Assembly (NCBI RefSeq): GCF_947626835.1
Contig: NZ_CANQTS010000022.1
Coordinates: 1-40,080 of the forward strand
Direction: 5' to 3'
Origin: an uncultured Acinetobacter sp.
Lineage (GTDB): Bacteria; Pseudomonadota; Gammaproteobacteria; Pseudomonadales; Moraxellaceae
DNA: 40,080 bases
Below are positions 17,000 to 25,646 of this stretch, one piece after another (the stretch's first letter is position 1; the number at the start of each line of letters is the position of its first letter). The position numbers and the translations under genes were made by a program. The notes beneath the pieces were generated by a model. That model was not told where the DNA came from. It ran no database searches and worked only from the letters and a program-made list of their open reading frames with translations.

Positions 17000-18635
17000 A
17001 TGCACGCTCCTTAAATGGTTTGATGCCTACACGGCGATAAGTATCAACAAAATCTTCGCCTTCTTCACGCAAATCAAGATAGGTATTTAAGATTTCTTCA
17101 ACAATATCAGGTACAGCATCTGCTGCAAATGATGGTCCTAAGATGTCACCAATTGAAGCATCATGGTCAGCATTACCACCTAAAGTAATTTGGTAGAACT
17201 CAGCGCCTTTTTTATCTACGCCTAAAATACCAATGTTCCCTACGTGGTGGTGACCACAGGCATTCATACAGCCTGAGATATTCAGATCCAATTTACCTAG
17301 GTTGTAAATAGTATCTAAATCATCAAAACGGCGTGAAATCGCTTCTGAAATTGGAATTGATTTTGCATTGGCCAATGAACAGAAATCACCGCCTGGGCAA
17401 CAGATAATATCGGTTAAGAAACCAATATGTGCACGGGCAAGATTGGCTTGATCAAGTGCTTGCCACAGGGCAAATAAATCTTTTTGTGGTACATCGACAA
17501 GGGCAATGTTTTGCTCATGTGTGGTACGTAACTCACCAAAAGTATATTGATCAGCAAGATCAGCAATCAGGTTCATCTCTTCAGAAGTCACATCACCCGG
17601 TGCTACGCCTGTACGTTTTAAAGAAATCGTCACAATACGATAGCCTTTAACTTTATGGGCGTGGGTGTTGATGTTGAACCAATGTTTGAATTTTGGATGC
17701 TGAGCAAAGAGTTCAGTGAAATCTTGATCTTGATAATCTTGGTAAACAAATGGCGTGAAGTTCTCATCCATTTTTGCCAAAGTTTCAGCATCAACTTTTA
17801 AGGTTTTAATGGTATGCGCAAATTCAGCTTCTACTTTTTGTGCAAATACTTCAGGCGTTAATGCTTTGACCAAAATTTTAATACGTGCTTTGTACTTGTT
17901 ATCACGGCGACCGTGTAAGTTATAAACACGTAAAATGGCTTCTAGGTAAGCAATTAAATCTTCACGTGGCAAGAAGTCACGAATAAAGCTACCCATAATT
18001 GGGGTACGACCTAAACCGCCACCGACTTTAATTTTATAGCCGATTTCGCCTTGTTCGTTTTTAACAATATACACACCCACATCATGGAACGAAGTCGCCG
18101 CACGGTCGATTTCTTCCAAAGCAGATACAGCAATCTTAAATTTACGCGGTAAAAACGCAAATTCAGGATGGAACGTTGACCATTGACGAATCAACTCACA
18201 GGTTGGACGTGGGTCAGCAATTTCACCTGCCACAACACCTGCATATTGGTCTGTGGTGGTGTTACGAATACAGTTACCTGAAGTTTGAATGGCATGCATT
18301 TGCACAGCTGCTAATTCTTGTAACATATCAGGTACATTTTCTAGCGCAGGCCAGTTGAACTGGAAGTTTTGACGCGTTGAAACATGTGCATAACCACGGT
18401 CATATTCGGTGGCGAGTTCCGCAATTTTACGTAATTGCTTCGAGTTCATTAAACCGTAAGGTACAGCCACACGCAACATTGGCGCATAACGTTGTACATA
18501 CAAACCATTTTGTAAACGAAGTGGACGATATTCGTCTTCGGTGAGTTTGCCGGCTAAATAACGTTCCGTTTGGTCACGGAACTGTGCAACACGTTCATTA
18601 ATCAGTTGCTGATCAAAATCAGTATATAAATACAT
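16992..18635 (-). CDS. cysI: Sulfite reductase hemoprotein (CysI-type, sirohaem and 4Fe-4S)
   Basis: The enzyme reduces sulfite to sulfide in cysteine biosynthesis, using a coupled sirohaem and [4Fe-4S] centre. The 547 residues show two nitrite/sulfite reductase repeats, the sirohaem-binding NCIRNTTTDQYAGV stretch, and four cluster cysteines C413, C419 (CCPGGDFC) and C456, C460 (GCMNACG). No CysJ flavoprotein is next to it; the electron donor may be ferredoxin or another flavoprotein (inference). The start ATG lacks a ribosome binding site and is preceded by a CTGTACGCC repeat also found 29 bases upstream around a TATAAT box. The gene heads a two-gene unit with DUF934. Confidence 0.94.
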   Translation of the reverse strand: MYLYTDFDQQLINERVAQFRDQTERYLAGKLTEDEYRPLRLQNGLYVQRYAPMLRVAVPYGLMNSKQLRKIAELATEYDRGYAHVSTRQNFQFNWPALENVPDMLQELAAVQMHAIQTSGNCIRNTTTDQYAGVVAGEIADPRPTCELIRQWSTFHPEFAFLPRKFKIAVSALEEIDRAATSFHDVGVYIVKNEQGEIGYKIKVGGGLGRTPIMGSFIRDFLPREDLIAYLEAILRVYNLHGRRDNKYKARIKILVKALTPEVFAQKVEAEFAHTIKTLKVDAETLAKMDENFTPFVYQDYQDQDFTELFAQHPKFKHWFNINTHAHKVKGYRIVTISLKRTGVAPGDVTSEEMNLIADLADQYTFGELRTTHEQNIALVDVPQKDLFALWQALDQANLARAHIGFLTDIICCPGGDFCSLANAKSIPISEAISRRFDDLDTIYNLGKLDLNISGCMNACGHHHVGNIGILGVDKKGAEFYQITLGGNADHDASIGDILGPSFAADAVPDIVEEILNTYLDLREEGEDFVDTYRRVGIKPFKERAYA

Positions 18636-18673
18636 GGCGTACAGCTAGTAGTTTCTATTATAACGGCGTACAG
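18636..18673 (-). promoter_or_regulatory. Candidate cysI promoter flanked by direct repeats
   Basis: On the minus strand TATAAT occupies 18662-18657, and the 9-mer CTGTACGCC occurs on both sides (18673-18665 and 18644-18636, the second touching the ATG). With a start site a few bases after the -10, the leader would be only about 15 bases, without a ribosome binding site. No good -35 is visible, which fits an activated promoter. The activator could be CysB, but I see no proven CysB site. Confidence 0.4.
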
Positions 18674-18852
18674 AATAACGATTTTTGATCTATCAAGAAA
18701 ATGCGTTTTTTACATATTTCATAGCGGTTTTATTGATAAGCCTGCATCATATTCACTGATAACAGGCAATTGTAGCCATTTATCCTACTTTTTCATATTA
18801 TTTATATTTTACCAATACTCTTAGCAGAAAAAAGAATAAGCAATTAAAGACT

Positions 18853-19986
18853 TTATTTAGTGCCATTCGGCCACTGCCCTGCATTTAAAGCTTGACCCAC
18901 AAAATCATAACGTTTTTTAGAGCGTGAAAATTGAATTGGGCAGCCCAATTGTGCTTGGGTTTGCTTGGCATCTTGCGCTAAAGGGACATTCACCACCCAC
19001 CCTCGCTCACGGGCTAAATCTGAATACAATGCTTCATCTAAATTGAGCACTGCTTCAACACATACATCGTGCTGACTAAAAATAGCTTGCCATTCGGCTA
19101 AGGTTTTTTGCACAATTTTTTCTTGAATCTGTGGTTTTACAACAGCTGCATCAAGTTGATCAAAGCTTTTGTTGCCTTCAGTTAAATCGGGTAAGTCCAA
19201 AATATCGGCTAAACCACGGATAAATTTGGCTTCAATGCCACCAATGGCCAAGTAACGCTGATCTTTGGTTTGATAATAGTCATAAAATGAACCCCCATTT
19301 AATGCACCTGTTTCGGGTTCAACTTTGGTATTTCCTGCCAATACACTGGCAGCATTCATGGTATTTAAACTCACCACGCAATCGGTCATAGAAATATCAA
19401 TATGTTGACCTAAACCACTGCTGTAACGCTCAATCACCGCAGCTAAAATACCCATCACCGCATGAAACGAACCACCTGCTACATCGGCCATTTGAATGCC
19501 TAAGGCCGGAGGTAAATGATTTTTACGCCCTGAATGCCCCATAATTCCAGACAATGCCACGTAATTAATGTCGTGTCCGGCATTATCTTGGTAAGCGCCT
19601 GTTTGCCCATAACCAGTGATAGAACAATAGATTAATTTGGGGTTAATTTGGCTCAAACTGGCATAATCTAAGCCCAAACGCTGCATCACGCCGGGGCGAA
19701 ATTGTTCAATCACAATATCGTATTCACAAATACGTGCTTTAATCATGGCAATATTGGCCGGATCTTTTAAATCTAAGCTGATGGATTGCTTATTGCGGTT
19801 TAAATAACTATGTGCCGTGGCTTGACCATCGGCAAAAGGCGGTAATACCCGCATTAAATCGGTTCGTGTTGGTGATTCTATGTGCACCACTTGGGCGCCT
19901 AAATCGGCTAAATATAAACTGGCAAAAGGACCAGGTAACAGGGTCGAAAAATCAAGCACTTTAAGTTGATGCAATAAGGTCGACAT
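18853..19986 (-). CDS. CaiB/BaiF family CoA-transferase-fold protein, probable alpha-methylacyl-CoA racemase
   Basis: The 377-residue protein has the family III CoA-transferase fold (LDFSTLLPGPFASLYLADLGAQVVHIE at the N-terminus). Catalytic residues of alpha-methylacyl-CoA racemase are in place: His138 (NAGHDINYVALSG), Asp168 (GIQMADVAGG) and Glu252 (IGGIEAKF), as in the M. tuberculosis enzyme. This favours racemase over CoA transferase. Racemases of this type let (R)-2-methyl-branched acyl-CoAs enter beta-oxidation. It is divergent from an AraC-family regulator that probably controls it. The start ATG is followed at once by homologous sequence. No terminator is apparent after the stop. Confidence 0.85.
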   Translation of the reverse strand: MSTLLHQLKVLDFSTLLPGPFASLYLADLGAQVVHIESPTRTDLMRVLPPFADGQATAHSYLNRNKQSISLDLKDPANIAMIKARICEYDIVIEQFRPGVMQRLGLDYASLSQINPKLIYCSITGYGQTGAYQDNAGHDINYVALSGIMGHSGRKNHLPPALGIQMADVAGGSFHAVMGILAAVIERYSSGLGQHIDISMTDCVVSLNTMNAASVLAGNTKVEPETGALNGGSFYDYYQTKDQRYLAIGGIEAKFIRGLADILDLPDLTEGNKSFDQLDAAVVKPQIQEKIVQKTLAEWQAIFSQHDVCVEAVLNLDEALYSDLARERGWVVNVPLAQDAKQTQAQLGCPIQFSRSKKRYDFVGQALNAGQWPNGTK

Positions 19987-20166
19987 AATGTTGTTTTGCT
20001 CTTATTTTGAGTTATTTTTATGCATCATAGGCAAAAAAAGCGCGCAACACAATGTCATGTTCAGCCATTTACCTTGATCATTTCGGCAATTTACCATGTA
20101 GACTATTGAGATTAAGCATCATTAGGTCAACGGTAAGTGAATACAAGAGAGACTGAAGAATTTAAC

Positions 20167-21177
20167 ATGAGTCGCGATACGATCAGTATCCACTTTGTCA
20201 ATGCAGCACTTACAGGGGTCAAACGTCTTGGGATGGACGTGGACACCTTATTATCGCATGTGGGAATTGAGGCTGAATTATTACGTCAGCCTAAAGCCCG
20301 TATTTCACCCGAGCAATATACGCGTTTTGTAAAAATGCTGTGGATGGTCACCCAAGATGAACATGTCGGTTTTAGCCAAGACGTGCGTCGTTTAGGCAGC
20401 TTTGCCATTATGTGTCAACTGGTGGTACATGCCAAAACCCTAGGTGATGCACTGGAGCTTTCTAGCCAATTTTACAAACTGTTTGGTGATGAATGGTGTG
20501 TAAGCTTAGAACGTGATAAACACGAAGCGCGTTTAGTGCCTTTGGTGCCCAAAGATGCCGACCCCGATCATTACATCACTGAAAGTATGCTGATGATTTG
20601 GCACGGATTAGCGGCATGGCTCATCGACCGTCGTTTGCCGCTAGAGCGTGTGCATTTTAACTATCCACGCCCAGCACATGCCGATGAATACGATGCTCTG
20701 TTCTTTGCACCAGTGATGAAATTTGATGCCACGCGCACTGAGATTACCTTTGCTGCGGACTATTTAGACTTACCCATTCGTCAAGATGGTGACAGTTTAG
20801 AAGATTTCTTAAAAACAGCACCTGCTGATTTATTGGTCAAGTTTAAAAACACCCACTCTTTAACTTCACGTATTCGTGATGTGTTAAAGAGCCAAATTGG
20901 TGAAGAAATGCCAACCCTGAACGATGTAGCATCTATGTTATATCTCTCACCACAAACGCTACGTCGTCGTTTGGCCGCTGAAGGTAAGAGTTACCAAGGG
21001 GTAAAAGATGCCTTGCGTCGTGATGCTGCCATTCATTTGTTGCTCAATCCAAAATTAACCTTAGAAGATGTGGCACAACAAGTGGGCTTTAGTGAAACCA
21101 GTACCTTCCACCGTGCCTTTAAAAAATGGACGGGGGTCACTCCGGGCTTATATCGTCAATTACATGGTTATCATTGA
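20167..21177 (+). CDS. AraC-family transcriptional regulator (Arabinose_bd N-domain)
   Basis: This 336-residue regulator has the N-terminal ligand domain of the ArgR/OruR-like AraC group (about residues 15-190, with GSFAIMCQLVVHAKTLGDAL) and a C-terminal double helix-turn-helix: LNDVASMLYLSPQTLRRRLAAEG for the first, and LTLEDVAQQVGFSETSTFHRAFKKWTGVTPGLYR for the second, ending about residue 333. The divergent arrangement with the racemase gene suggests control of that gene by a fatty-acid-related ligand (inference). The ATG at 20167 is preferred to the in-frame GTG at 20137 because homology starts there; the ribosome binding site is weak for both. A perfect terminator follows. Confidence 0.88.
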   Translation: MSRDTISIHFVNAALTGVKRLGMDVDTLLSHVGIEAELLRQPKARISPEQYTRFVKMLWMVTQDEHVGFSQDVRRLGSFAIMCQLVVHAKTLGDALELSSQFYKLFGDEWCVSLERDKHEARLVPLVPKDADPDHYITESMLMIWHGLAAWLIDRRLPLERVHFNYPRPAHADEYDALFFAPVMKFDATRTEITFAADYLDLPIRQDGDSLEDFLKTAPADLLVKFKNTHSLTSRIRDVLKSQIGEEMPTLNDVASMLYLSPQTLRRRLAAEGKSYQGVKDALRRDAAIHLLLNPKLTLEDVAQQVGFSETSTFHRAFKKWTGVTPGLYRQLHGYH

Positions 21178-21193
21178 TTGAGATAAGTGACAC

Positions 21194-21221
21194 CAACCCA
21201 AGCCTAGGCTTGGGTTTTTTT
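21194..21221 (+). terminator. Terminator downstream of the AraC-family gene
   Basis: ACCCAAGCC pairs with GGCTTGGGT around a TA centre and is followed by seven T residues. Confidence 0.9.
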
Positions 21222-21294
21222 GCACTTTTTGCCAAGTTTTATGTTATAAAGTAACACATACCTTGTTTTCTTCTCCTTGTTGGGTCGTGACGCT

Positions 21295-21603
21295 ATGCAT
21301 GAAACTCCTCCAGAAAAAACCTTTTGGGGCTGGAAAGCTCTTATTGTGGCTTTTATTTTAAGCATCATCTTTTTAGGCATTTTCTATTTAGCCATGGAAA
21401 ATGACCCTGACTACATGCCAAGCCAACAGCACAAACACCAAGCCCAACAGCAGCACGCATTTAAAAGCGCACCTACCATGATATCAGATAGCGAACAGCC
21501 TACTGAACATGCGCATACAGACACTGCTGAAGCACATGGCATGAGCGCTGAAGAACATGCCAATATGAACATGAACCATAGTGATGGCGGTCACGGGCAT
21601 TAA
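21295..21603 (+). CDS. Small membrane protein with His/Met-rich tail
   Basis: I do not recognise a named family. The 102 residues have a charged N-terminus with WGWK, one strong membrane segment (about residues 15-35), and a long hydrophilic tail very rich in His, Gln, Glu and Met. The tail includes HKHQAQQQHAF, EHAHTDTAEAHGM and a C-terminal GGHGH. By topology rules the basic N-terminus should be inside and the tail in the periplasm, where it could bind copper, nickel or zinc (inference). The ATG at 21295 is chosen; an in-frame TTG at 21277 adds only six residues. The ribosome binding site is poor. The gene is monocistronic and ended by a bidirectional terminator. Confidence 0.6.
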   Translation: MHETPPEKTFWGWKALIVAFILSIIFLGIFYLAMENDPDYMPSQQHKHQAQQQHAFKSAPTMISDSEQPTEHAHTDTAEAHGMSAEEHANMNMNHSDGGHGH

Positions 21604-21608
21604 GCATT

Positions 21609-21641
21609 TAAAAAGGCAAACCAAGAGGTTTGCCTTTTTTG
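21609..21641. terminator. Bidirectional terminator between His-rich gene and GNAT gene
   Basis: AAAAAGGCAAACC pairs with GGTTTGCCTTTTTT around a 4-base AAGA loop, between convergent genes. Confidence 0.9.
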
Positions 21642-21642
21642 T

Positions 21643-22056
21643 TTAAAAAACCAATTGCATCTGTATATGTGGGATATTGCAATCTATATAGGGCTCACCT
21701 TTAACTTCAAAACCTAAACGCTGATAAAAAGCCACAGCATGCACTTGTGCAGATAAATGTACAGATGGTCGACCTTGCTGTTGTGCATAGTCTATAACAA
21801 AGCGCATTAATGCCTCACCTAAACCCTGCCCACGCGCAGCTTTCAGCACCGCAACACGCCCAATGCTGTCATTGGCAAGTAAACGTGCTGTGGCAAGCGC
21901 CTGCTGTTGTTGATACATGACAAAATGAACCGCTATAGCATCCAGATCATCCCATTCATCAATTTCGGCAATGTTTTGCTCTTGAATAAACACCTGCTCA
22001 CGAATGCCTTTGGCAGCAACTGCTAACTCTTGCCATGTACTGACCACAATCTTCAT
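21643..22056 (-). CDS. GNAT family N-acetyltransferase
   Basis: The 137-residue protein has the GNAT fold, with the acetyl-CoA loop in RVAVLKAARGQGLGEALM near residues 67-84 (pattern Q/R-x-x-G-x-G/A as RGQGLG) and the FYQRLGF strand-helix turn near residue 112. The N-terminal part IREQVFIQEQNI resembles the YjcF/ElaA subgroup, whose substrates are not known. The ATG at 22056 is chosen for its AAGG ribosome binding site; upstream in-frame codons lie within the methyltransferase gene. It begins 10 bases after the methyltransferase stop, so the two are one transcription unit. Confidence 0.85.
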   Translation of the reverse strand: MKIVVSTWQELAVAAKGIREQVFIQEQNIAEIDEWDDLDAIAVHFVMYQQQQALATARLLANDSIGRVAVLKAARGQGLGEALMRFVIDYAQQQGRPSVHLSAQVHAVAFYQRLGFEVKGEPYIDCNIPHIQMQLVF

Positions 22057-22066
22057 CAAATTTACC

Positions 22067-23266
22067 TTAGCATTTTTGCCCAAGATCTTGCTGATCCCAT
22101 TGATCATTGAGCAGCAATTCTAGGGAATGTTTGTGAATACCATACATGGTTTTCAGCGCTTTAATTTGTGCCAAAACCTCTTGATCAGGTTGATCAAAAT
22201 CCTGACGTTTGGTGGCTAAAATCATCTTGTTTTTACTGGTGTGCTCAAGTGCTACAAATTCAAACACTTTGGTTTCGTAACCATAGGCTTTGAGTAATAA
22301 AGCACGAATGGTATCGGTGAGCATTTCGGCTTGTTGACCGGCATGAATGCCAAATTGCAACATCGGTTGTAAAACTTGAGGACTTTGCAATTGCGGACGT
22401 AATTCTTTATGGCAACACGGCGCGCACATAATCACTTTTGCGCCCAAGCGAATACCACTATGAATGGCAAAGTCAGTAGCAACATCACAAGCATGCAAAG
22501 CAATCATCACATCAAGTTTTTCAGGCGCGTAGGTACGTACATCACCTTGGAAAAAGCCCAGTTGGCTAAAACCAGATTGAGTGGCCACATTTTGGCAAAA
22601 CTCCACCATTTTTGGATTCAGCTCCACCCCCGTGACCACAGGCGTTTGGAAATGCTTAGCTGTATAATCATATAAAGCTGTAGTGAGATAGCCTTTGCCT
22701 GCGCCAAAATCCACCACATGTAAGGCTTGCGTGGTATCAATCTGTTCTAGTGCGCCTGCAAAAATTTCTACAAACTTATTAATTTGTTTCCATTTGCGCG
22801 CCATGCTTGGAATGACTTGTCCTTTGGCATCGGTAATGCCCAAATGCTGCAAAAATGCGCTGTCTTGATCTACAAAACGGTGTTTAGTACGGTCATGACT
22901 TTGTGCTTGGGCTTTGAGCACGGGTTTGGCTTTACTTTGGGTTAAAATGGCTTTTTTCTTATTTTTCTTCAGCTGCGTTTCGCCCGCGTGGGTAAATAAA
23001 TTGGCTTGCTTTACATCGTTCACTAAATCAGTTAAAAGCTGTTCGGCTTGATCAAGCGGATAATTCTTGGTGACATCTTGGGTTTTGTAACGATACAAAC
23101 AACTCAAATGCGTGCCATTGTGCAGCTCAATTACGCGCAGAGTCATTTTTTCTAAGTTTTCTAGTGCACCTTGATATTGACTCAAAATAATACGCTCAAG
23201 CTGCTGTTGTGTAATAGCTTGCAGACAAGCGTGAATGAACTGCTGTTCGGGTTGGACAGACGACAT
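22067..23266 (-). CDS. SAM-dependent methyltransferase (GSTCD/METTL25-like domain)
   Basis: The 399-residue protein has an N-terminal region of about 130 residues with a Lys-rich linker (KKNKKKAIL), then a Rossmann methyltransferase domain. Motif I is VVDFGAGKGYLTTALYD and the acidic residue of motif II is in GVELNPKMVE. The segment ALHACDVATDFAI followed by CAPCCHKELR is the mark of the Methyltransf_32 group, which also includes eukaryotic GSTCD and METTL25-type proteins. The substrate is unknown; RNA or protein are both possible. The start ATG at 23266 is used instead of the in-frame TTG at 23272. The GNAT gene follows directly. Confidence 0.8.
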   Translation of the reverse strand: MSSVQPEQQFIHACLQAITQQQLERIILSQYQGALENLEKMTLRVIELHNGTHLSCLYRYKTQDVTKNYPLDQAEQLLTDLVNDVKQANLFTHAGETQLKKNKKKAILTQSKAKPVLKAQAQSHDRTKHRFVDQDSAFLQHLGITDAKGQVIPSMARKWKQINKFVEIFAGALEQIDTTQALHVVDFGAGKGYLTTALYDYTAKHFQTPVVTGVELNPKMVEFCQNVATQSGFSQLGFFQGDVRTYAPEKLDVMIALHACDVATDFAIHSGIRLGAKVIMCAPCCHKELRPQLQSPQVLQPMLQFGIHAGQQAEMLTDTIRALLLKAYGYETKVFEFVALEHTSKNKMILATKRQDFDQPDQEVLAQIKALKTMYGIHKHSLELLLNDQWDQQDLGQKC

Positions 23267-23367
23267 GGGCAAAACCTAAAAAAATGACGCTTAAATTTTA
23301 AGGTTGTCTTACGCGAAAAGCAAAATTGAATTATTATACAATTGTACTTTTATTCATCGAGGCTGCC

Positions 23368-24009
23368 ATGCACGCCGATCTCATCAAAAATTATGACCCA
23401 AAAGAAGAATATTTAAATGTTTGGACCCATGGCGCAGGTGCAGCCTTAGCCTTGATTGCATGTGTTTTGATGTTAATAAAAGGCGCGTACTTACCGATTG
23501 CTGCATGGTGTGCTTTATTGGTCTATGGTTTGAGCATGATTTTGTTATTTTCAGCTTCAACCTTATATCATTTAGCCAAAACGCAAGAGCGTCGTTTTTG
23601 GTACAAAAAGCTCGACCATACCGCAATTTATTATTTAATTGCAGGCACTTATACCCCATTTTTAGCCATTGCTTTGCCTACCCCTAAAGCCAAAATATTG
23701 CTTGTGGCATTATGGGTCATTGCCTTTATAGGTACAGCCTTTAAGCTTGTTTTTATTCATCGTTTTCAAAAAGTATCATTATTTGCCTATTTAATCATGG
23801 GCTGGTTGGCCGTTTTAGTCATGGATGATATGCAACGTTATTTATCATCAGAATGCCTCACTTTATTGATTGCAGGTGGTGTAGCTTATACTGTAGGTGC
23901 ATTGTTTTATGCCTTAAAACGCGTAAGATATACCCATGCGATCTGGCATATTTTTGTATTGTTAGGGGCAGGATTACAATTCCTTGCCATCTATCTATAC
24001 GTGATTTAA
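23368..24009 (+). CDS. Hemolysin III / TrhA (YqfA) family membrane protein
   Basis: The 213-residue protein has seven predicted membrane helices and the PAQR/hemolysin III signatures: NVWTHGAGAAL near residue 18, SASTLYHL near residue 65, LDHTAIYYLIAGTYTPF near residues 83-99, and AIWHIFVLLGA near the C-terminus, giving the Ser/Asp/His set thought to bind a metal. Bacterial members have been linked to membrane fluidity homeostasis; direct hemolysis is doubtful. The ATG at 23368 follows GAGG, so the in-frame start at 23326 is rejected. Confidence 0.88.
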   Translation: MHADLIKNYDPKEEYLNVWTHGAGAALALIACVLMLIKGAYLPIAAWCALLVYGLSMILLFSASTLYHLAKTQERRFWYKKLDHTAIYYLIAGTYTPFLAIALPTPKAKILLVALWVIAFIGTAFKLVFIHRFQKVSLFAYLIMGWLAVLVMDDMQRYLSSECLTLLIAGGVAYTVGALFYALKRVRYTHAIWHIFVLLGAGLQFLAIYLYVI

Positions 24010-24067
24010 CCACTTCATCGGTCATTTTAGTCATCCTAAGCGAGACGATTAGAAGCGGTTCCCGTTG

Positions 24068-24107
24068 TTTTTTTAAAAAATTACGCCTTTTTTAAAAAGA
24101 TTACGCT
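24068..24107. repeat. Two tandem 20-bp A/T-tract repeats
   Basis: Unit one (24068-24087) and unit two (24088-24107) both read T-run, A-run, then ATTACGC-type ends, differing at a few positions. They lie 45-84 bases before the MFS gene start and might be bent DNA or an operator, but this is speculative. Confidence 0.4.
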
Positions 24108-24151
24108 TTTAAAACTAAGTTAATTTATTTTTAGTAAGTGTAAGGTCCCTC

Positions 24152-25459
24152 ATGGCGTCATCAACGACTCAACAAGAAATCGCTCCTAATTCAAAATTTC
24201 GTGTATTGACCGCAAGTTTGGTGGGTACAACGATCGAGTTTTTCGATTTTTATATTTATGCCACTGCGGCAGTAATTATTTTTCCGTATTTGTTTTTTCC
24301 AGCAAGTACCGACCCAATGACGGCGACGATTCAGTCATTGGCAACATTTGCAATTGCCTTTATTGCCCGCCCAATTGGTGCGGCCTTATTTGGTCATTTA
24401 GGTGACCGAATAGGACGAAAAGCTACTTTGGTCGCCGCCTTGCTGACCATGGGTATTTCTACTGTGTGTATTGGTTTATTACCAACCTATGCACAAATTG
24501 GTATTGCCGCACCATTATTACTTGCCCTTTGCCGTTTAGGTCAAGGTTTAGGTTTAGGCGGTGAATGGTCAGGTGCGGTATTATTGGCCACCGAAAATGC
24601 CCCAGAAGGTAAACGTGCTTGGTACGGCATGTTCCCGCAATTGGGTGCCCCAATTGGTTTTATTTTAGCGACTGGCTCTTTTTTAACCTTAGGCGCCTTT
24701 ATGACTGAAGAAGCCTTTATGAGCTGGGGTTGGCGTATTCCGTTTATCTCAAGTGCATTATTGGTGATTGTAGGTTTATGGATTCGTTTAAAATTACATG
24801 AAACACCTGCATTCCAAAAAGTACTCAGCAAACAAAAAGAAGTCAATGTACCTTTTATTGAGGTCTTTAAAAAGCATACTCCAATGCTAATTTTAGGCAC
24901 CATTGCAGCAATTTGTACCTTCGTGGTGTTCTATTTAACCACAGTCTTTGCCTTGCAATGGGGAACCAAGCAACTCGGTTACTCACGTGAAGAGTTCTTA
25001 CAATTACAACTTGTGGCGACCTTATGTTTTGCAGCCTTTATTCCACTATCCGCAATTTTAGCGGAAAAATTTGGCCGTAAAGCAACTTCAATTGGCGTGT
25101 GTATTGTGTCAGCCATTTTTGGTATTTTCTTTGCCGACATGCTGGAATCAGGCAGCACCTTAATTGTGTTCTTGTTCTTATGTACAGGCTTGGCAATCAT
25201 GGGTTTAACCTATGGTCCAATTGGGACAGTTTTATCAGAAATCTTCCCAACCTCAGTGCGTTATACAGGTTCAGCCCTCACCTTTAATATGGCGGGTATT
25301 TTTGGTGCATCTTTTGCGCCATTAATTGCAACCAAACTGGCAACCGAGTATGGGTTACAAGCGGTAGGTTACTACCTCACAGCAGCGTCTATTTTATCTT
25401 TATTGGCCTTTTTAATGATTCGTGAAACCAAACACGATGATGTCAATAACCAAGTATAA
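24152..25459 (+). CDS. MHS-family MFS transporter (YhjE-like metabolite:proton symporter)
   Basis: The protein is a 435-residue, 12-helix inner-membrane carrier of the metabolite:H+ symporter family. The first helix carries GTTIEFFDFYIYATAA, and the loop motif between helices 2 and 3 is GHLGDRIGRKATL, both typical of the family that includes ShiA, ProP, KgtP and YhjE. Similarity along the length is closest to E. coli YhjE, whose substrate is not established. AAGG lies shortly before the ATG. Upstream there is a pair of 20-bp A/T-tract repeats (24068-24107). The gene is followed by a strong terminator. Confidence 0.85.
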   Translation: MASSTTQQEIAPNSKFRVLTASLVGTTIEFFDFYIYATAAVIIFPYLFFPASTDPMTATIQSLATFAIAFIARPIGAALFGHLGDRIGRKATLVAALLTMGISTVCIGLLPTYAQIGIAAPLLLALCRLGQGLGLGGEWSGAVLLATENAPEGKRAWYGMFPQLGAPIGFILATGSFLTLGAFMTEEAFMSWGWRIPFISSALLVIVGLWIRLKLHETPAFQKVLSKQKEVNVPFIEVFKKHTPMLILGTIAAICTFVVFYLTTVFALQWGTKQLGYSREEFLQLQLVATLCFAAFIPLSAILAEKFGRKATSIGVCIVSAIFGIFFADMLESGSTLIVFLFLCTGLAIMGLTYGPIGTVLSEIFPTSVRYTGSALTFNMAGIFGASFAPLIATKLATEYGLQAVGYYLTAASILSLLAFLMIRETKHDDVNNQV

Positions 25460-25463
25460 GATG

Positions 25464-25495
25464 CAAAAAAGCCAGCAAAAATGCTGGCTTTTTTA
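25464..25495 (+). terminator. Terminator downstream of the MHS transporter
   Basis: AAAAAAGCCAGCA and TGCTGGCTTTTTT form a long stem with an AAAA loop. Confidence 0.9.
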
Positions 25496-25646
25496 TGCCT
25501 TGAGACCAAAGCAAGCCTGTTAAAATCTGCTCTATCATAAATCTTGAACAAAGATTATATTATAGTCAACAACATAGAATAATTTTCTTGCACAAGTTTC
25601 ATTACAACCCAGTCAAAATAACTTAAGCTCATTTGGGGTACGCGCT

